Shown here in pieces: positions 16,402 through 24,325 of a stretch of DNA of 64,000 nt. The translations under genes and the position numbers were made by a program. The notes beneath the pieces were generated by a model that saw nothing but the letters and a program-made list of their open reading frames with translations, was not told the origin of the DNA and did no database searches. How positions within the stretch are numbered: position 1 is the first letter of the stretch; every line of letters starts with the position of its first letter. This DNA comes from Streptomyces sp. JH34 (GTDB lineage: Bacteria; Actinomycetota; Actinomycetes; Streptomycetales; Streptomycetaceae): positions 1,240,001 through 1,304,000 of the forward strand of contig NZ_JAJSOO010000001.1 of assembly GCF_029428875.1 (NCBI RefSeq), in the 5' to 3' direction.

Positions 16402-17538
16402 ATGTCGCAGCCGATGCCCGTGCGCTGCCCGGCGATCGAGCACCCGGACCTCCCGCTCGCCGACCCCGCTCTGCTGGAGCCGCTGCTGACGCGGCTCGCG
16501 GTGGAGCGGCCGGTCGGGGCGGACGAGGTGTTCCCGCTGGGGACCCTGCGGGGCGACGGGCGTGTCGACCTCTGCAAGCAGGGGCTCGGGGCTGCCGGCG
16601 CGGCCGGGCTGATGCCCGCGCTCGCTCGCTCACCGCACGCGGAACACGTCCTGCTGGGCACCAACTCCCTCGGCGACGAGGGGGCCCGCTCGGTCGCGGA
16701 CGCGCTGCGGGAGTGCGGCCACGGGCTGCGGACGGTCTATCTCGGTTGCAACCGCATCGGGGCCGACGGCGCTGCCGCGCTGGCCGGGTCCCTGGGCGGG
16801 GACGGCACCGTCCGGGCCCTGTGGCTCAAGCGCAATCCGCTGGGCGACGCGGGTGTCCGGGCGCTCGGCGCGATGCTGGCCCGCAACACCGTCCTGCGCA
16901 CTCTCGACCTCGTCAACTGCGGGATCACCGCTGCCGGTCTGACGTCCCTGCTGCGCGTGCTCGCCGTGCGGGAGCAGCCCCTGGAGAGGCTGTTCCTCGG
17001 CGGCAACGGGCTCGGCCCGGAGACCGCACCGCTCCTCGCGGCGCTGCTGCGTGACGCGGGGGTGAGGGAGCTGTATCTGCCGGCCAACCACCTCGGCGAC
17101 GAGGGGGCCGCCGTGCTCGCCTCGGCGGTGGACCCGGCGCGTCCGGTGCGTCTCGGGCTCGGCGGCAACGGGATCGGGCCGGCCGGGGCGAGCGCGCTGG
17201 CGGACGCCCTCGGCGGGATCGAGGCGCTCAACCTCGGCCGCCCGATGTCGCAGCGCAGCCTCGGGGCGGCGGGGAACGCGACCGGCGACGCCGGGGCCCA
17301 CGCGCTGGCCGCCGCCCTGCCGGGCAGCCCGCTGCGCCGCCTCGAACTGGCGCACACCGGCCTGACCGGCCGGGGCGCGAAGGACCTGCTGGGCGCCGTC
17401 GGTACGGACTGCCGGCTGGAGTACGTCGGCCTCGGTCCCGGGCTGCCCCGCAGGGTGAAGCGGTCCTTCGCCTCGCGACTGCGGCCGGACACCGGCACCC
17501 ATGCGGACCTGCGCGCGATAAGGAGCGTCTACCGGTGA
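16402..17538 (+). CDS. Leucine-rich-repeat (ribonuclease-inhibitor type) protein
   Basis: Protein of 378 residues without signal peptide or membrane helix. From about residue 60 it consists of LRR units of the RNI type with roughly 28-30-residue period, e.g. LRTVYLGCNRIGADGAAALA, VRALWLKRNPLGDAGVRALG, LRTLDLVNCGITAAGLTSLL, VRELYLPANHLGDEGAAVLA and LRRLELAHTGLTGRGAKDLL. Such proteins are binding scaffolds. The ATG at 16402 has GGAGAG upstream. It is the first gene of an overlapping four-gene operon (its stop overlaps the ankyrin gene start by 4 bp), which suggests a recognition subunit for the MoxR/VWA machinery encoded further on. No enzymatic domain is visible. Confidence 0.85.
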   Translation: MSQPMPVRCPAIEHPDLPLADPALLEPLLTRLAVERPVGADEVFPLGTLRGDGRVDLCKQGLGAAGAAGLMPALARSPHAEHVLLGTNSLGDEGARSVADALRECGHGLRTVYLGCNRIGADGAAALAGSLGGDGTVRALWLKRNPLGDAGVRALGAMLARNTVLRTLDLVNCGITAAGLTSLLRVLAVREQPLERLFLGGNGLGPETAPLLAALLRDAGVRELYLPANHLGDEGAAVLASAVDPARPVRLGLGGNGIGPAGASALADALGGIEALNLGRPMSQRSLGAAGNATGDAGAHALAAALPGSPLRRLELAHTGLTGRGAKDLLGAVGTDCRLEYVGLGPGLPRRVKRSFASRLRPDTGTHADLRAIRSVYR

Positions 17539-19280
17539 GGCCCTGGCCCAAGGACGGTTTCCTCCCGCCGGAGGAGGCGTCGAGCCTGCGCAAGGTCCGC
17601 CGGTACGCCGTGCCACGCGGGCTGATCGAGCGGGCGACGGAACGGCGGCTGGCCGGTGACTGGCGTGGTGCCCTCGCGGCGGCGCGCGTCGAACCCGCCT
17701 TCGACCTCGCGGAGGTGACGGCGGCGTACGGTACGGCCGTCGCCGGAGCCCTCGCGTCGGACCTGCTCCACCTGGTACCCGACCTGGTGCACTGGCACCT
17801 GCCCCGGGTGCTGGCGGGGCGCTCCACGATCGCCACCGACCGCACCGTGGTCCTGGCCGGCTACGGGAACGGGTCCGGCCTGCCTCTCGCCCCGTATCTG
17901 TATCTGCTCACGCCCCCGATGGTCGACGGACCGCAGCGCCTCGTCCTGCGTTTCGGCGCCGTGCCCGGCGAAGAGACTCCCGGCGTCTTCGGTGCGGGGA
18001 CCGAGGACTGGCGGGCCTGCCGGTGGCTGTGGGACGCGCGGCACACGGACGGTCTCCGGGAGGCGGTCGGCGCCGCCGTCCGGGTTCCCTTCTTCCGCCA
18101 CGACGGCACGCCGCTGAGCACCGAGGAGCTCGGCGCGGGCGATGACGCGGCCGGCCGGGCGGAGCGGGTGACGCTGCTTCACCAGGAGGGCAAGGTCTCC
18201 GAGGCCTTCGCCGCCGCCGGCGTCGAATGGGACCCGGTCCTGCCGGAGTCCACGCGGTCGTGGCGCGGGCTGGACATCGAGGACAACGTCCGCCGGATGA
18301 CGCTCGACATCCCCCGCCTGGATCCGGCGGTGCGGCGCGCGACCGCCGCGGGTGGCGGGGAGCGCTTCCTGGTGCCCATGAGCTGGCGGATCTCCATCCT
18401 GCTGGAGCTCCCGGACCACAGCACCGGCGGGCGTCTCCGGGCCCGTGTCGTCGAAAGGGAGACCCCGGGCGCGGCATCGGCGGCCCGGCTTCCCGAGGCG
18501 GCCTGGCGCCGCCTTCCCGACCTCGACCTGCTGCGGATCGGCGCCATGCCGCCGCAGTGGCTCCACCCGCTGGTCGCCCGTGCGCTGTTCCCCGCCCTCG
18601 AGGGGCCGCTCGGCCCCCCGGGGCCTCCGGCGCCACGCCCCGTGCGGGTGAGGTGCAGGGGCGAGTGGCACGAGGTCGTGTTCCGGGACGGCGCGCTCCG
18701 CTCCCCGCACACCGATGAGGAACGGCAGCGGGAGAGCGCCCTGCGGGCCTTCGGCGGGGCCGTCGCCGGCTGCTTCGCCGTGGAGCACTCCTGCACGTCG
18801 GGCACGGGAAGGCTTCCGAAGGAGCTGCGGGCACAGGTACGGGAGCTGTTCCTGCGCGCCCAGCACGGGGACACCCCCGCGGTGCTGGAGATGCTGGACG
18901 CCGGTGTGGACCTCCGGGTGAAGGACGCACGGCAGCGGGGTCTGCTGCACGTCCTGCCGCTGCTCGACCACGAGGCCCTGCTGCCCCGGCTCCTGGAGGC
19001 GGGACTCGACCTGGAGGCCAGGGACCACATGGAGCGGACCCCGCTGGGCGTGGCGGTGAGTGAAGGGGGCTCCCCCGCCCTGGTGGGGGCGCTGCTCGAC
19101 GCCGGGGCCAGGATCGACGTGACGGACGCGACCGAGCTTTCGCTGTCCCAGATGATCCGCCGGTACAGGCGCGAGGACCTCGCATTCCTCAAGGAGCGCG
19201 TGGAGACGGAGCACCCGGGCATCGGGTCCGAGTGGTACGACGAGTATGTCCAGGAGAGCCCGGAGGACGAGGAACAGTGA
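17535..19280 (+). CDS. Ankyrin-repeat protein with large uncharacterised N-terminal region
   Basis: Protein of 581 residues starting at GTG 17535 within the LRR gene's stop (GTGA overlap). Residues 1 to about 420 match nothing I recognise: an Arg-rich start (RRYAVPRGLIERATERRLAG), then a mixed region with AYLYLLTP-like and WRACRWLWDARHTDGL segments. Residues about 425-540 form ankyrin repeats (LFLRAQHGDTPAVLEMLDAG, HEALLPRLLEAGLDLEARDH, TPLGVAVSEGGSPALVGALL, DAGARIDVTDATEL). The very acidic C-terminus ends ESPEDEEQ. No signal peptide is seen, so it is cytoplasmic. As with the LRR protein it probably mediates protein contacts within the operon's system; a hidden catalytic activity in the N-terminal part is possible. 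Confidence 0.8.
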   Translation: MRPWPKDGFLPPEEASSLRKVRRYAVPRGLIERATERRLAGDWRGALAAARVEPAFDLAEVTAAYGTAVAGALASDLLHLVPDLVHWHLPRVLAGRSTIATDRTVVLAGYGNGSGLPLAPYLYLLTPPMVDGPQRLVLRFGAVPGEETPGVFGAGTEDWRACRWLWDARHTDGLREAVGAAVRVPFFRHDGTPLSTEELGAGDDAAGRAERVTLLHQEGKVSEAFAAAGVEWDPVLPESTRSWRGLDIEDNVRRMTLDIPRLDPAVRRATAAGGGERFLVPMSWRISILLELPDHSTGGRLRARVVERETPGAASAARLPEAAWRRLPDLDLLRIGAMPPQWLHPLVARALFPALEGPLGPPGPPAPRPVRVRCRGEWHEVVFRDGALRSPHTDEERQRESALRAFGGAVAGCFAVEHSCTSGTGRLPKELRAQVRELFLRAQHGDTPAVLEMLDAGVDLRVKDARQRGLLHVLPLLDHEALLPRLLEAGLDLEARDHMERTPLGVAVSEGGSPALVGALLDAGARIDVTDATELSLSQMIRRYRREDLAFLKERVETEHPGIGSEWYDEYVQESPEDEEQ

Positions 19281-20485
19281 GCACCACCATCCGGCCCGCC
19301 TCCGTCACGCCGGGACCGCTGGAGGCCGCCGACGACCTGAACCGGCGGCTGCGCACCACCCGCACCGAGCCCGCGAAGAGCCCCCAGCTGGAGGCGCTCG
19401 CACTGGCGGTGACGGCCAATCAGCCGGTGCTGCTGTGGGGCGAGCCCGGGATCGGCAAGTCCGCGGGCATGGAGCAGCTCGCCGCCGGTCTGGGGCTCGA
19501 GCTGGAGACGGTCATCGCGAGCGTCCACGAACCGTCGGACTTCGCCGGGCTGCCGGTCGTGGGCGACGATCCGGCGGTGACGGGCGTGCCGATGGCGCCG
19601 CCCGACTGGGCAGTGCGGCTCGCCCGTGCCGGACAGGGGCTCCTCTTCTTCGACGAGTTGTCGTCGGCGCCGCCCGCCGTGCAGGCGGCGCTCCTGCGGG
19701 TCGTCCTCGAACGGCGGGTGGGCAGCCTGCGCCTGCCGGAGGCCGTACGCGTCGTGGCGGCGGCCAATCCTCCGTCGAGCGCGGCCGACGGCTGGCACCT
19801 CAGCCCGCCGCTCGCCAACCGCTTCGTCCACCTCCGGTGGACGCACGACCCGCGCACCGTCGCCCGCGGCATGGCGGGGACCTGGCCCGCCCTGGGCGTA
19901 CCCGTCGTCGATCCCGCCAAGGTGCCGGGGGCGGCGGCACGGGCCCGTGGTGCGGTCTCCGGGTTCCTGACGGCGCGCCCCGGCCTGGTCCACCACATCC
20001 CGGCGGACGCCGAGGGCCGGGGCCGGGCGTGGCCGTCCCCGCGGACCTGGGACATGGCGCTGCGACTGCTCGCCACGGGTCACGCGGCGGGCGCCGGCCG
20101 GGAGGCGGTCGCGGCCGTGCTCACGGGCGCGGTCGGGGACGGTGCGGGCATCGAGCTGCTGTCCTATCTGGAACACCTCGACCTGCCCGACCCGGACCGG
20201 GTGCTCGCGGACCCGGACGCGTTCGCGCTGCCGGGGCGCGGGGACCGGCAGCTCGCCTTCCTGATCGCGGTCGTCGCCGCGGTTCAGGGCGACCTGACCA
20301 GGGAGCGCTGGGAGGCGGGGTGGGCCGTGCTCGCCAAGGCCGTCGACGCCGGTGTGCCCGACGTGGCCGCCCGGGCGGCGGTGGACCTCGCCGGGATGAG
20401 GGACCTCGACTGGCCGGTGCCGCCGGGTATCGACGGCTTCCTGGACCTGCTGCGGCAGTCCGGTGCCCTTCCTCAGGGCGGCTGA
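19277..20485 (+). CDS. MoxR-type AAA+ ATPase
   Basis: ATPase of 402 residues, GTG start overlapping the ankyrin gene stop by 4 bp. Walker A GEPGIGKS at 55-62, Walker B LLFFDE at 122-127, sensor 1 region VVAAANPPSS, and the arginine-bearing LSPPLANRFVHLRW segment that follows in MoxR proteins. MoxR ATPases act as chaperone-like remodelers paired with VWA-domain partners; here the partner is the next gene, whose start lies 23 bp inside this one. The extended C-terminal half (after about residue 230) contains the helical lid. Family-level function is secure; the client protein is unknown. Confidence 0.9.
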   Translation: MSTTIRPASVTPGPLEAADDLNRRLRTTRTEPAKSPQLEALALAVTANQPVLLWGEPGIGKSAGMEQLAAGLGLELETVIASVHEPSDFAGLPVVGDDPAVTGVPMAPPDWAVRLARAGQGLLFFDELSSAPPAVQAALLRVVLERRVGSLRLPEAVRVVAAANPPSSAADGWHLSPPLANRFVHLRWTHDPRTVARGMAGTWPALGVPVVDPAKVPGAAARARGAVSGFLTARPGLVHHIPADAEGRGRAWPSPRTWDMALRLLATGHAAGAGREAVAAVLTGAVGDGAGIELLSYLEHLDLPDPDRVLADPDAFALPGRGDRQLAFLIAVVAAVQGDLTRERWEAGWAVLAKAVDAGVPDVAARAAVDLAGMRDLDWPVPPGIDGFLDLLRQSGALPQGG

Positions 20486-21647
20486 GCTGGACACCACGAA
20501 GCTGCTCGCGGCGCGCTACCGGGCGGCCGCCGACCGCCCGTACCTGGCCTCGGCGCTGTACGCCCTGACCGTGGTGCCGAGCGACGAGGTGCCGACCATG
20601 GGCGTGGACCGGTACTGGCGCTGCTACGTGTCGCCCGCCTTCGTCGACCGGACCCCGGTGGCGGAACTCGCGGCGGTGTGGGTGCACGAGGTCGCGCACC
20701 TGCTGCGCGACCACCACGGGCGGGCCGGGCTGCTGCCCGCGGCCGATCAGCGGGATCCGCACCGGGTGAACGTCGCGCAGGACTGCGAGATCAACGACGA
20801 CCTGATCGCCGACGGGCTCCCGCTGCCCGAGGGGCGGATGGAGCCGCGCCTCTTCGGCCTTCCGGGGGGCCGTCTCTTCGAGGTGTACCTGGCCGCGCTG
20901 CCGCCCTCCCCCGTCACCCAGGACTGCGGGTCGGGCGCCCACGGGCAGCCGTCCCCCTGGGAGTCGGGCGACCCCGCGGGCCACTCGGGGGTCGGCACGG
21001 TCGAGGCGGAGGCGCTGCGGCGCCACACCGCGGAGGCGATGCGCGCCCACGCCCGCGCCCGGGGGTCCCTCCCCGGAGGCTGGAAGCGCTGGGCGGACGA
21101 GGTCCTCCAGCCCACCGTCGACTGGAGGCGGGCGCTCGCGGGTGCCGTGCGGGAGGCCGCCGCCTGGGCGGCCGGGGCGATCGACTACACCTATCGGCGG
21201 CCGTCCCGCCGGAGCGCGGCACTGCGCGGCATCGTGCTGCCGAGCCTGCGGCGCCCCCTGCCCAGGGTTGCGGTCGTCATCGACACCTCGGGCTCGATGG
21301 GCGAGGCGGAGATCGCCACCGCACTCGCCGAGGTGACGGGCGTCCTGCGCGAGGTGGGGATCCGGGGCAACCGGGTGACGGTCCTGGCCTGCGACGCCGA
21401 CGTCCAGGCGGTCTCGCGGGTGACGTCCGCCGGCCAGATCACGCTGGGCGGCGGCGGTGGCACCGACATGCGCGTCGGGATCGCGGCGGCGCTGGCGGGA
21501 CCGGAACGCCCGGGCATCGTCGTCGTGCTGACGGACGGACTCACTCCGTGGCCCGACGAGACCCCCTCGTGCCGGCTCGTCGCCGCCCTCATCGGCCCGT
21601 CCGCCCCGGCCCCTCCCGCGTGGATCGAGACGGTGCGCGTCACGTAG
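20463..21647 (+). CDS. VWA-like protein with metallopeptidase-like domain (DUF2201 type)
   Basis: Protein of 394 residues. The N-terminal part has a zincin-like HEVAH motif (residues 75-79; AVWVHEVAHLLRDHHGR), with CEINDDL further on. The C-terminal part is a VWA-like domain with an intact MIDAS DxSxS motif (IDTSGSMGEAE, about 274-279), GGGGGTDMRVGI and a VVLTDG strand. This two-domain layout is that of the DUF2201 family, regularly encoded beside MoxR ATPases. The GTG start at 20463 lies inside the MoxR gene, so the two are coupled. The metal-binding VWA likely docks on the ATPase; whether the HExxH is a working protease is not known. Confidence 0.88.
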   Translation: MPFLRAAELDTTKLLAARYRAAADRPYLASALYALTVVPSDEVPTMGVDRYWRCYVSPAFVDRTPVAELAAVWVHEVAHLLRDHHGRAGLLPAADQRDPHRVNVAQDCEINDDLIADGLPLPEGRMEPRLFGLPGGRLFEVYLAALPPSPVTQDCGSGAHGQPSPWESGDPAGHSGVGTVEAEALRRHTAEAMRAHARARGSLPGGWKRWADEVLQPTVDWRRALAGAVREAAAWAAGAIDYTYRRPSRRSAALRGIVLPSLRRPLPRVAVVIDTSGSMGEAEIATALAEVTGVLREVGIRGNRVTVLACDADVQAVSRVTSAGQITLGGGGGTDMRVGIAAALAGPERPGIVVVLTDGLTPWPDETPSCRLVAALIGPSAPAPPAWIETVRVT

Positions 21648-21659
21648 AACGGTTCCTCG

Positions 21660-21678
21660 CCCCAGGCTCGGCCTGGGC
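21660..21678 (+). terminator. Short hairpin after the LRR-ANK-MoxR-VWA operon
   Basis: CCCAGGC-TCG-GCCTGGG, 7-bp stem with a tight loop, 14 bp after the VWA gene stop. The next gene starts at 21694 on the same strand, so this marks the probable operon end, though read-through is possible. Confidence 0.4.
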
Positions 21679-21693
21679 ACCGGACCGTGAAGG

Positions 21694-22437
21694 ATGAGTG
21701 CGGCTACTCAGGCTCCGGGCGCCTCTCCCGCCGAGGATGGGGACCGCCATCAGATCGAGCTCAGGAGTCCGGACATGCTCAGCCGCCTCGCCGACGTCCT
21801 GGTACCCGCGTTCGGCCGTCTCACGGTCACGGCCGACGCGGACGCCGCACTCGCCCCCGGCAGCATCATCGCCGCGAACCACACCTCGCTCGCCGACCCC
21901 GCCGTGGTGCTCGCCGCACTGCACCGCCTCGGGGTCCGTCCGGTCGTCATGGCGGCCGCGGGGCTGTGGCGTGTACCGGTACTGGGCCGTGCGCTCGCCC
22001 AGGAGGGGCACATCCCGGTCCACCGCGGCGACCGGCGCGCCGCGAACGCCCTGGACGACGCGGCTGACGCGCTCGACCGCGGTCGCCTGGTCCTCATCTA
22101 CGCCGAGGGCGGCATCCCGCGCCGTACGGACGCCGCGGAGGCGGCGCCCGAGGCCTTCCGCAGCGGCCTCGCCCGGCTCGCCAGGCGGACCGGGGCGCCG
22201 GTGGTGCCGGTCGGCCAGGCCGGCGCCCGCCGGGTGACCTCGGGAAGCGTGCCCAAACAGCTCGCGGGCCTGTTCACGGCGCCGATGCGCCGCCCCGGAC
22301 TGCACGTGCACATCGGAGAACCGCTCGACCTGTCGGCGGACGGTGCCGACCGGACCGAGCGGGCCCGCACCGCCGTGACGGCCGCCTGGCGGACGGCCGC
22401 CACGCGGCTCGGAGAGCCCGCCGCGCTCGCCGCCTGA
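21694..22437 (+). CDS. 1-acyl-sn-glycerol-3-phosphate acyltransferase family protein
   Basis: PlsC-type acyltransferase of 247 residues. The catalytic H(X4)D motif is NHTSLAD (His63, Asp68), with a glycerol-phosphate-binding-type region IYAEGGIPRR and PVVPVGQAGARRV later. It would transfer acyl chains to lysophosphatidate or a related alcohol at the membrane. The N-terminus lacks a strong membrane helix but is moderately hydrophobic (LADVLVPAFGRL). The ATG at 21694 follows GAAGG. The gene is convergent with the FN3 lipoprotein, with a hairpin between them. Streptomycetes carry many paralogues, so this need not be the essential PlsC. Confidence 0.88.
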   Translation: MSAATQAPGASPAEDGDRHQIELRSPDMLSRLADVLVPAFGRLTVTADADAALAPGSIIAANHTSLADPAVVLAALHRLGVRPVVMAAAGLWRVPVLGRALAQEGHIPVHRGDRRAANALDDAADALDRGRLVLIYAEGGIPRRTDAAEAAPEAFRSGLARLARRTGAPVVPVGQAGARRVTSGSVPKQLAGLFTAPMRRPGLHVHIGEPLDLSADGADRTERARTAVTAAWRTAATRLGEPAALAA

Positions 22438-22488
22438 GGAGCGCTCCGTCCCGGGCGCCCGTCCGCATGCCGGCGCCCTTCCTCCCCA

Positions 22489-22510
22489 GCCCCGGCGACG
22501 CCGCCGGGGC
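22489..22510. terminator. Bidirectional hairpin between convergent genes
   Basis: GCCCCGGC-GACGCC-GCCGGGGC, 8-bp perfect stem between the acyltransferase (+, ends 22437) and the FN3 lipoprotein (-, ends 22520). Confidence 0.6.
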
Positions 22511-22519
22511 GAGGGGCCG

Positions 22520-23497
22520 TCAGCCGGGCAGGACCACCGTGCGCTGGGCCGAGAAGTCGCCCCACTTCCCGTCGGGGAGCTTGGGCCGGATCTTGAGCGA
22601 GTAGCGGGTGCCGGGCGGGTCGGTCAGGGTGAGCCGGTACGTCGCCCGGCCCTCGGGCGGCGTACCGCCCCAGACGATGGTGGTGGTCAGCCTGCCGTTC
22701 AGGAACAGCTGGTACGCGGGAATCGTGCCGCCGGTGTCCGGCTGGTCCCAGGAGAGGTCGACCAGCGACTCCTCGCCCTGCACCGCAGTCGCCGTCCGCA
22801 GCCCGGTGGGCGCCGTGCTCGCGGGGGCGCCCGGCGCGGACGGGGTGGTGAGGTCGAGGGCGTCGCTGTCCGGTGAGGAGCGGTCGGCCGCGTCGCGGGC
22901 GCGGACGGTGAAGGTGTAGACCGTGCCGGGCCGCAGCCCGGTGAGGCGGGCCGTGGTCCGCGTGCCGGAGACGCTGTGGATCCTGGAGTCCTCCTGGTAG
23001 ATGTCGTAGGAGGTCACTCCCACGTCGTCCGTGGAGCCGCCCCAGGACAGCGAGACCGTCCGGCCGCTGTCCGCCCTGCCCCGCAGCGCCGTCGGGCCGG
23101 TCGGCGGTTCCTTGTCGGCGGGGGCGGCCGCGGGTGTGGTGACGAGGACGGTGGCGCTCGGTGCGGACACGTTCCCGGCGGCGTCCCGGGCCCTGACGGT
23201 GAAGGTGTACACCGTGGAGGCGGAGAGACCTCCGACGTCGGTCATCAGCTTCGCCGCGTCCACCGACGCGGCCTTCTCGCCCGCGCGGTAGACGTCGTAG
23301 CCGGTGACGCCCTCGTCGTCCGTGGACCGCTCCCACATGACGTGCACGGAGGTGGCGCTGCCGGCCTGCGCCGTCACTCCCCCGGGGACCGCCGGCTTCA
23401 CGGTGTCCGCTTCGACGGAGTCGCCGCATGCGCTGAGAGCGGCGAGGAGCAACGCGGCGGAGCAGGTCAACGCGGTGCGTGCGTGGGGGCGTTGCAC
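22520..23497 (-). CDS. Secreted lipoprotein with three fibronectin type III domains
   Basis: Predicted lipoprotein of 325 residues. The signal peptide TALTCSAALLLAALSAC ends at a lipobox (LSAC) so the cysteine near residue 24 would be acylated. Three FN3 domains follow at about 38-130, 135-225 and 232-322; the first two carry repeats of VYTFTVRARDAAG and the YDVYR/YDIYQ strand. FN3 domains are usually spacers or carbohydrate/protein-binding modules in secreted enzymes; no catalytic domain is present, so this is a surface binding protein. The GTG at 23497 was chosen because GGAAGG stands 7 bp upstream; an ATG at 23512 would add five residues without a ribosome site. Confidence 0.85.
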   Translation of the reverse strand: MQRPHARTALTCSAALLLAALSACGDSVEADTVKPAVPGGVTAQAGSATSVHVMWERSTDDEGVTGYDVYRAGEKAASVDAAKLMTDVGGLSASTVYTFTVRARDAAGNVSAPSATVLVTTPAAAPADKEPPTGPTALRGRADSGRTVSLSWGGSTDDVGVTSYDIYQEDSRIHSVSGTRTTARLTGLRPGTVYTFTVRARDAADRSSPDSDALDLTTPSAPGAPASTAPTGLRTATAVQGEESLVDLSWDQPDTGGTIPAYQLFLNGRLTTTIVWGGTPPEGRATYRLTLTDPPGTRYSLKIRPKLPDGKWGDFSAQRTVVLPG

Positions 23498-23673
23498 AGT
23501 GATGCCTTCCATCCGACAGCAATGGTCCAGACCTATATGCCATGCGGACGGCGTCGCCGACAAGAGGGTGGACGGGAACGTTCCGCGATGTCCGCGATGC
23601 GTTCCGGACGCGGAAGCACGTGTTCCGGCGCCTGGCGGCGATGAGTTCCGGCCGTGGGAAGGGTCTGAAGGGT

Positions 23674-24282
23674 ATGGACACTTCTGACGGAACCGCGCCC
23701 GGTCTCGACCTGGAACCGGCCGCGCGACAGATCCGCGAACTGATCGGCGCCGTCGACGACCGGCAGCTGACCGGCCCCACCCCCTGCCCCGACTACTCGG
23801 TACGGGAGCTGCTCGGGCACCTCCTGGGGCTGACCGTCGCCTTCCGCGACGCGGCACACAAGAAGTACGGCCCAACGACCGGCACCCCTCCGACAGCGGC
23901 CCTGCCGGTACTGCCGGCCGACTGGCGCACCGCGCTGCCTCCCCTGCTGGACGAGCTGGTCGCGGCCTGGCGCTCCCCGGACGCGCTGGAGGGCATGACC
24001 CGGGCCGGCGGAGTCGATCTGCCCGGTCAGGTCGCCGGGATGGTCGCGCGCAACGAGCTGCTGGTGCACGGCTGGGACCTGGCCAGATCCACTGGGCAGG
24101 AGTTCCGGGCGGACGAGGCGAGCCTGCGCTCCTCGGAGGTGTTGCTGGCACCCGGGGACGACGACAGGTCCGGGCCCGACGCGATCTTCGGCCCGCCGGT
24201 CCCCGTCCCGGCCGACGCGCCGCTGGCCGACCGGGTGATCGCGCTGAGCGGGCGCCGGCCGGACTGGCGGCCGGGCGACTGA
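23674..24282 (+). CDS. TIGR03086-type/mycothiol-dependent maleylpyruvate isomerase-like protein
   Basis: Protein of 202 residues of the DinB/MDMPI fold: N-terminal helix LEPAARQIRELIGAVDD, the PTPCPDYSVRELLGHLLGL segment that opens actinobacterial TIGR03086 proteins, and MVARNELLVHGWDLARSTGQ (with the His expected as a metal ligand). Family members may be mycothiol-dependent enzymes or simply metal-binding; the reaction is unknown. The ATG at 23674 has GAAGGG close upstream; other starts upstream are possible. It is divergent from the FN3 lipoprotein and convergent with the HEAT-repeat gene. Confidence 0.82.
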   Translation: MDTSDGTAPGLDLEPAARQIRELIGAVDDRQLTGPTPCPDYSVRELLGHLLGLTVAFRDAAHKKYGPTTGTPPTAALPVLPADWRTALPPLLDELVAAWRSPDALEGMTRAGGVDLPGQVAGMVARNELLVHGWDLARSTGQEFRADEASLRSSEVLLAPGDDDRSGPDAIFGPPVPVPADAPLADRVIALSGRRPDWRPGD

Positions 24283-24325
24283 AGGGCCTCGGGGCCGGGC
24301 CCCGCGTGGCGCGGGCGCGCTCGGT

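Noticed and set aside
18179..20497. Long minus-strand open frame opposite the ankyrin and MoxR genes
   Set aside because: Antisense shadow; no recognisable motif, while the plus-strand genes have Walker motifs and coupled starts.
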